Made by a program: the position numbers and the translations under genes
Origin: Pseudomonadota bacterium
Lineage (GTDB): Bacteria; Pseudomonadota; Alphaproteobacteria; Acetobacterales; Acetobacteraceae
Direction of reading: 5' to 3'
NCBI GenBank assembly: GCA_021779655.1
Contig: JAJYAF010000026.1
Location: 1-10,680 of the forward strand
Length of the DNA stretch: 10,680 nucleotides
The notes under the pieces: generated by a model
The model's input: the letters and a program-made list of their open reading frames with translations, nothing else
What the model was told of the DNA's origin: nothing
Database searches by the model: none
In this document: one piece after another, positions 6,390 to 10,680 of the stretch
How positions within the stretch are numbered: position 1 is the first letter of the stretch
Layout: each line of letters opens with the position of its first letter

Positions 6390-7525
6390 GCGGTGGCAAG
6401 ACGGTAGACTGAGGCGATTTGGCCGGCGATGGTGTTCCAGTTGAAAGAGGCGGCGGCATAGGCCCGGCAGGAGGCGGAGTCCGGCAGATCGAGACCGCCA
6501 TTAAGGGCCGCGACGATACCTTCGGCGATGTCCTCTGGCGCCGGAGAAGGCAGCACCATCTGGGTGGAGAGCCCGGAGACCACTTCCGGCAACCCACCCA
6601 CGGGCGAAACCAGGCATGGCGTTCCTGAAGCAAGGGATTCAGCCGCGATCAAACCGAACCCTTCCAGCGCCACTGTCGGTACAACCGAAAGATCCGCCGC
6701 CGCGTAGAGAAGCGGTAACGCATCATCGCTAACAAAACCCAGCATGCGAACATTGGCGGAAAGGCCCAGGGCTTCAATCTGCCGGTCAAGCTCAGCCCGC
6801 AACATACCCTGACCCGCGATCATCAGCTGGGCCTCCGGTATTTTCATGCGGATGGTGCGCATGGCGTCCAGCAGATTGGCAAGTCCCATTCGCGGAACGA
6901 GCCGGCGGACAGATACGATAACAGGACGATCCGGCGGCCAGCCAAGGCGCATTCGTGCATCCTCGCGTGAAAGCCCGGTATTGAACCGCGCGAGATCAAC
7001 GCCGCCAGGAATGACATGAATACGCTCGCGGGGAAATTTATACTGGATAGAAAGCAGGTCGGCGAACGCGTTGGACAGCACGATAGCCCGGGAAGCCCGG
7101 CGATAGATGAGATTTTCGATTTGAATCTTAACCGCCCGGTGCAAACCGGTATTGCCCTCCACCCCGCCTTCGTTCGCCCATGGCCCGTGGAAATGCACGA
7201 CAAATGGCAGTTTGCCGAGCTTGTCTATAATCGGCAGCGCATAAAGCGCGAAATGGGAAGCCACGATGTCCGGCCGGTTGCCCCGGACCGCTTTGGCATA
7301 GGCTTGGCGCATGCCCTTCCACCGTGCCAGAAGCGGCGCGCCGCTTTCGGCAAAAGCCTGGATGGCGCCATGCGTTTCCGTGTTGCACCGGCTGGTTCCG
7401 GCGACGAGGCCGGTGAACGCAACATCCGCCATCGGCAGGCTACGCCAGAGCTCATAGTAAACCCGGTCCAGCCCACCCTGATTTTCGGGAAACCAATGCA
7501 GTCCAAGCTGTAGAGATTTCAGCAC
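6386..7525 (-). CDS. Family 4 glycosyltransferase (GT-B fold), GTG start
   Basis: A second GT4 transferase of 379 residues. The N-terminal domain begins LQLGLHWFPENQGGLDRVYYEL (residues 6 to about 27), the pattern of a sub-group common in polysaccharide clusters; VVHFHGPWANEG lies at 109-120 and HVIPGGVDL at 170-178. The C-terminal domain shows VSVRRLVPRMGL at 204-215 and the E-x7-E signature EGFGLIAAE at 288-296, with GGLPEVV at 310-316. In the usual RLvpRKG motif the lysine is replaced by Met213, a variant also familiar in this sub-group, so it need not mean inactivity. The start is GTG at 7525-7523, only three bases after the TAG of the upstream transferase; no clear Shine-Dalgarno precedes it, which again suggests coupled translation. 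It is less than typically similar to its two GT4 neighbours outside the core motifs, so the three genes look like separate family members making successive linkages and not recent duplicates. Sugar specificity is unknown. Confidence 0.93.
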   Translation of the reverse strand: MLKSLQLGLHWFPENQGGLDRVYYELWRSLPMADVAFTGLVAGTSRCNTETHGAIQAFAESGAPLLARWKGMRQAYAKAVRGNRPDIVASHFALYALPIIDKLGKLPFVVHFHGPWANEGGVEGNTGLHRAVKIQIENLIYRRASRAIVLSNAFADLLSIQYKFPRERIHVIPGGVDLARFNTGLSREDARMRLGWPPDRPVIVSVRRLVPRMGLANLLDAMRTIRMKIPEAQLMIAGQGMLRAELDRQIEALGLSANVRMLGFVSDDALPLLYAAADLSVVPTVALEGFGLIAAESLASGTPCLVSPVGGLPEVVSGLSTQMVLPSPAPEDIAEGIVAALNGGLDLPDSASCRAYAAASFNWNTIAGQIASVYRLATA

Positions 7526-7528
7526 GTT

Positions 7529-8590
7529 CTATGCCCGGCGCCCGTGACGCTTCTTTTCGATGGCGGCGCGATAGAATGCAATATGTTCCGCGATTACCTG
7601 GTTTTCGGAGAAATCGGCGGCCCGGCTAAGCGCAAGGGATTCGTAATTTTGCCTGAGTGCCCTATCCCGGGCGATTTTCAGCACGGTCTCGGAATAGCGC
7701 TCATCCGGCACGATAAGCCCATACTTCCCATTCTCCAGCACATATTCCGCGCCGGAATTTGGCGTGGTGACGACCACCGTGCCGCTGGAAATCGCCTCCA
7801 GATAAGGGATGCCGAAACCTTCGTAGGTGCTGGCGGAAAGCAGCGCCCATGCTTCGCGGATTGTCTTGGCAAGCACCGCGTCGCTTGGGTGGTTCAGGTC
7901 GACAATTCCCTTGGCCTTGGGGACGAAATCGCATGCCATATACAATTTTGCATCCGGAAGGTTGGGTAAAATCTCGTTGGAAAACCGTTCAGCCACAAAT
8001 TCCCCGCGCTTCCGGCCCTTCCACAGGCCGACGAAGACAAAGCTTGGCTCGGGCGTTTTTTCCCCAGGATGAAATTGCAGTGCTGAGACGAGCGGTTTAT
8101 CCACACCATCGGCATGGTAAATCCGGCTTGCCTCCGTTCCAACCGCCAATACAACATCGGCGAGCAAGCCGGCGAACCGCTCAAGCGGATAGACCATGCG
8201 TTGCGCAAGCTTTCGTTTGAGTGTCTTCGCGGACCGGCTTTCAAAAATGGCGGAGCCGTGGAAAGTCCTGACGGTCGCGATGTTCCTTGCCACGTAAAAC
8301 CAGTCATCGCCGTGCAAATGCACGACATCGTACCGCCCAAAACCGGAAAAATTGAGCAAGGCAGGAAGCAGCCCCAACCGAAGCATCTGGTTATTTTTTA
8401 ACGAAGGAAAACGCTGAAAAAGCTGGCGATGTTTATACACCGCTTCCGGGGGCGGCTCGGTCAAGCTGATGACTTCTACGTCGCATTTCGCGCTTACGAG
8501 GGCTGAGGCCAGCCTATGCACAAACACTTCCACGCCGCCCAATTTGCGGCCGGCTGAGGGCAACGTGGCATGGAAAATCCCGATCTTCAT
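7529..8590 (-). CDS. Family 4 glycosyltransferase (GT-B fold), divergent
   Basis: A third GT4-type transferase, 353 residues from the ATG at 8590-8588. This start is chosen because the protein then begins MKIGIFHATLPSAGRKLGG, a proper first strand and glycine loop (GRKLGGVE at 14-21); the longer open frame upstream overlaps the preceding gene by about 90 bases and adds an arginine-rich segment with no family match. DVVHLHGDDW at 88-97 belongs to the N-terminal domain. In the C-terminal domain the phosphate-binding region is FVGLWKGRKRGEF (186-198), more basic than usual and lacking the common GRL, and the E-x7-E signature is EGFGIPYLE at 257-265. The protein is somewhat short for GT4. It starts 16 bases after the stop of the Wzy/WaaL-type gene, with only a weak purine-rich stretch before the ATG, and ends three bases before the next transferase. 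It most likely adds one sugar to the same lipid-linked repeat; donor and acceptor are not readable from sequence. Confidence 0.9.
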   Translation of the reverse strand: MKIGIFHATLPSAGRKLGGVEVFVHRLASALVSAKCDVEVISLTEPPPEAVYKHRQLFQRFPSLKNNQMLRLGLLPALLNFSGFGRYDVVHLHGDDWFYVARNIATVRTFHGSAIFESRSAKTLKRKLAQRMVYPLERFAGLLADVVLAVGTEASRIYHADGVDKPLVSALQFHPGEKTPEPSFVFVGLWKGRKRGEFVAERFSNEILPNLPDAKLYMACDFVPKAKGIVDLNHPSDAVLAKTIREAWALLSASTYEGFGIPYLEAISSGTVVVTTPNSGAEYVLENGKYGLIVPDERYSETVLKIARDRALRQNYESLALSRAADFSENQVIAEHIAFYRAAIEKKRHGRRA

Positions 8591-8606
8591 CGCGGCTTCG
8601 TGTGAC

Positions 8607-10037
8607 CTACTCAGCAGCCAGCGGTGGGGAGCGAAGAGGCTCGATCCGCCGTGACGATTTCCCCCGCGCATAGGCCGGCGCCATGCCCAGCGCAAACGCG
8701 TAGCTCACCCAGATCGAAATTCCCAACGTCGAGGTGAAATCAGAGTTCAGGAGGTTTTCAAGTATCATTGCGAGAAACAGCCCCCCGCCCGCGATTGCGA
8801 TCGGGTCGCGCGATTTCAACGTGCTGCCCAAAACCCGAAGCGATAATACGACAATGGCATAACCGAAAAGTAGAGCGCCAACCCAGCCGAATTCCAAGGG
8901 CGCTTGCAGTGCACCAGCGTCAAAAACAACCGTATGTCCCGCAGAAAGTTTTCCGGAAACGCCGATCTGCCCGAAACCGACACCGATTGGCTGCATAAAC
9001 GCATCGAGCGCTGTGGTGGCGTAGATTTGCTGCCTGGCTTTATAACTATTGTCCTGAGAGAGATTTCCGAAAGTAGAGAACCTGGCCGCTACCTGGTCTG
9101 CCACCGGCCCGGCGGTGACAAGCGGTATGCTGACAGCGACGACGATTATCGCCGCAGCGGCGACACGAATACGTGTTTTGGCCCTGGCGCGAAAGACGAT
9201 ATAGGCCACCGCAAGCGCCCAGCATGCCCAGGCGGAACGCACCAGGGATAAACCAAAAGCCGGGAAACCAATTCCACCGGCCGCAAGCCGCAGAAGGCCT
9301 TTCGAAACGAAAATAAAAACCAGCGATTGGGCGAGCGCAAACGCGTAGGGGCCGGGTGAATTCATCGTGCTCCAAATCCGCACGGATTCCGCCGTTCCGG
9401 CGCCAACCGCCGTGATCTTGCTGGCTTGAAGCCAAAAAGCATCCCAAGGCGGCAGCCTGAAAAATTGATAAATGCCATAAGCGCCGATCAGCAACAGTCC
9501 CAGATTATTCGCAAAAATAAAGGTTTTGCGTATATCATCGAACTGCTCACGCTGCCTGAGCATGTAGATGCCGAACGTTACGGGCAAAAGCCATGTGAGA
9601 TACTCAAACCCCGCGGCCGGCGCGCCGTTTATAATGACGCCGACAAAGAAAGCATAAGTAAGCACCAGCAGGATCATAAAGATCGGCAGCATGTCCCGCC
9701 GAAGAATGAACCGGATGTGCCGTAACAGGGAAAGCGCCGTATATCCGGTCACCAATATCGGGGCCAGCATCACTGGGCTGATATTGTGATAGCTCGTCTG
9801 GTAATCCACCAGCCGCCGCACCAAAGGTGTGAACAGCCAGATCCACCATACGAAAGCGCAATAGACATTGGGCCGCAACATCAACACCGCGCCCGCGACG
9901 GCAAATGCCAGCACAGGAAACGCGTAATTGACAACAGAACCGCCATGCACCGCCAGGAGAAGGGCGGTGAACCCTGTGAAGCCCAATATCAGAGCATAGC
10001 AAAGCTGAGAACGGCGGCGATTTCTAGCTTCGTTCAT
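8607..10037 (-). CDS. O-antigen polymerase/ligase family membrane protein (Wzy/WaaL type)
   Basis: An inner-membrane protein of 476 residues with about a dozen hydrophobic segments (roughly 13-30, 36-54, 57-72, 88-106, 117-136, 145-160, 174-193, 231-250, 262-282, 291-310, 385-404, 413-430, 437-455). Proteins of this family either polymerise undecaprenyl-linked repeat units (Wzy) or transfer finished glycan to lipid A core or a protein (WaaL and relatives), using arginines on the periplasmic side. The family signature is seen as STMNSPGPYAFAL at 223-235 and SLVRSAWACW at 264-273, with Arg267 in the usual position; a large periplasmic loop runs from about 311 to 384 and includes DNSYKARQQIY, GVGFGQIG and SAGH with His368. 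Wzy and WaaL cannot be separated by sequence reading alone. The ATG overlaps the stop of the upstream GT2 gene (ATGA at 10034-10037), and the downstream GT4 gene follows after 16 bases. The position inside a transferase operon, with no lipid A core genes in view, makes a polymerase a little more likely. Confidence 0.85.
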   Translation of the reverse strand: MNEARNRRRSQLCYALILGFTGFTALLLAVHGGSVVNYAFPVLAFAVAGAVLMLRPNVYCAFVWWIWLFTPLVRRLVDYQTSYHNISPVMLAPILVTGYTALSLLRHIRFILRRDMLPIFMILLVLTYAFFVGVIINGAPAAGFEYLTWLLPVTFGIYMLRQREQFDDIRKTFIFANNLGLLLIGAYGIYQFFRLPPWDAFWLQASKITAVGAGTAESVRIWSTMNSPGPYAFALAQSLVFIFVSKGLLRLAAGGIGFPAFGLSLVRSAWACWALAVAYIVFRARAKTRIRVAAAAIIVVAVSIPLVTAGPVADQVAARFSTFGNLSQDNSYKARQQIYATTALDAFMQPIGVGFGQIGVSGKLSAGHTVVFDAGALQAPLEFGWVGALLFGYAIVVLSLRVLGSTLKSRDPIAIAGGGLFLAMILENLLNSDFTSTLGISIWVSYAFALGMAPAYARGKSSRRIEPLRSPPLAAE

Positions 10038-10680
10038 TGGCGCCGTTCAATCATAAAACCGTGGGCCGAGCAGAACCGGTGTACGGCATAAGGCTCACCG
10101 CGCGCGAGCATCCGCAAAAAATTCACCAAGCCCGGTTCGTCGCGCGTGCCGACCAGGTAGAACCACATCAGAGCGGTCATGCGTTTCCAGCCGGGCGATA
10201 CCATCCGCAAAGCCAGCCGCAAATTATAGGCCCGATCGGCGGTTGCCACTGGATTGAAGCTCCGGCGCCGGTCGTTATCGAAGCGTTGCGCCGGAAAATG
10301 ATCCACCGCGACGGCTGGATCATACAGAATACGCCATCCTGCCTTACGAAGTGCAAGGCTGGCTAACATATCATTATGCACCTGAGCGCCCTTGCCCCGC
10401 AACCGGATGTCAAAGCCGATATTCCGTATTGCAGCCATTCGGAAAGAACAGTTTGCTCCTTTCACGATGTCGACATCCCTTGCTGGTCCTGTCCCCCGGT
10501 GGTGCTCTCCCACAATCCGCCCGAACCAGAGCACCCGTCCCACGAGAGATTGCTGCCCTTGTACGATGGCACCATCTTCGTGAACCCAATCACGTCCGCC
10601 AACGCCTCCGATTTTTGGGTCGGAAAGAAAATGCGCCTCGATCCGCTTCAGCCATTGCGGGCGGGGTTCGGCATCGTCAT
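10034..10680 (-). CDS. Family 2 glycosyltransferase, N-terminus beyond the window
   Basis: The frame stays open from its stop at 10034-10036 to the right edge, giving 214 C-terminal residues. It begins in the window with DDAEPRPQWL, and the cut codon at the edge ends in AT, compatible with another Asp, so this is the DDD/DxD metal-binding site of a GT-A fold GT2 enzyme. Next come IGGVGGRDWV (23-32 of the visible part), FGRIVGEHHRG (52-62), the acceptor-side VKGANCSFR at 72-80 and the catalytic region HNDMLASLALRKAGWRILYDP (101 to about 121), where the family normally has an E/D-D pair. A tail of about 80 residues with a hydrophobic, possibly membrane-associated stretch (TALMWFYLV) ends the protein. 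The internal GTG at 10543 is not the start because family-conserved sequence continues upstream of it. The stop overlaps the next gene's ATG. It is the first visible gene of the minus-strand operon; the true promoter must lie outside the window. Sugar specificity is unknown. Confidence 0.9.
   Translation of the reverse strand, partial: DDAEPRPQWLKRIEAHFLSDPKIGGVGGRDWVHEDGAIVQGQQSLVGRVLWFGRIVGEHHRGTGPARDVDIVKGANCSFRMAAIRNIGFDIRLRGKGAQVHNDMLASLALRKAGWRILYDPAVAVDHFPAQRFDNDRRRSFNPVATADRAYNLRLALRMVSPGWKRMTALMWFYLVGTRDEPGLVNFLRMLARGEPYAVHRFCSAHGFMIERRQ

Noticed and set aside
5229..8590. Three adjacent GT4 genes considered as recent tandem duplicates
   Set aside because: They share only the fold signatures (glycine loop, E-x7-E); the remaining sequence and the phosphate-binding motifs differ strongly.
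8591..8695. N-terminal extension of the third GT4 gene
   Set aside because: It overlaps the end of the Wzy/WaaL-type gene by about 90 bases and precedes a perfect GT4 N-terminus beginning at the ATG at 8590.

Overview
The window looks like chromosomal DNA of a GC-rich alphaproteobacterium, probably of the Rhodospirillales/Acetobacteraceae type. This is inferred from the hisZ-purA gene pair, the strong G/C bias at third codon positions in purA, and the style of the proteins. No rRNA or other taxonomic marker is present, so the assignment is tentative.

Layout. Positions 1-1491 (+) are housekeeping: the 3' end of a probable hisZ (histidine biosynthesis) overlaps the start of purA (AMP synthesis) by an ATGA. 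Positions 1655-5203 (+) hold three genes: a family 2 glycosyltransferase, a polytopic membrane protein of the GT-C type whose base composition differs clearly from its neighbours, and a small ABM-fold protein that keeps the Asn/Trp/His triad of IsdG-type heme-degrading monooxygenases. Positions 5229-10680 (-) form one tightly packed operon read right to left: family 2 glycosyltransferase (cut by the window edge), Wzy/WaaL-type O-antigen polymerase or ligase, then three family 4 glycosyltransferases in a row. Junctions in it are 4-base overlaps or gaps of 3 and 16 bases, so it is probably co-transcribed and translationally coupled. The two strands converge at 5204-5228, where a small hairpin plus T-run can serve the minus-strand operon.

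Working together. The minus-strand genes are the core of a cell-surface polysaccharide pathway (O-antigen, capsule or exopolysaccharide): cytoplasmic transferases build a lipid-linked repeat and the Wzy/WaaL-type protein acts on it at the periplasmic face. The plus-strand GT2 and GT-C proteins may modify the same glycan. No flippase, chain-length regulator, export protein or initiating phosphoglycosyltransferase lies in the window, so the cluster must continue beyond the right edge or elsewhere. The ABM protein has no evident link to the glycan genes.

No tRNA, rRNA, CRISPR, insertion sequence or transposase was found. No gene-free stretch exceeds about 200 bases. I see no wholly new system. 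The points most worth a second look are the compositionally foreign GT-C gene with its probable TTG start, a strong hairpin just upstream of the ABM gene, and the IsdG-like triad.
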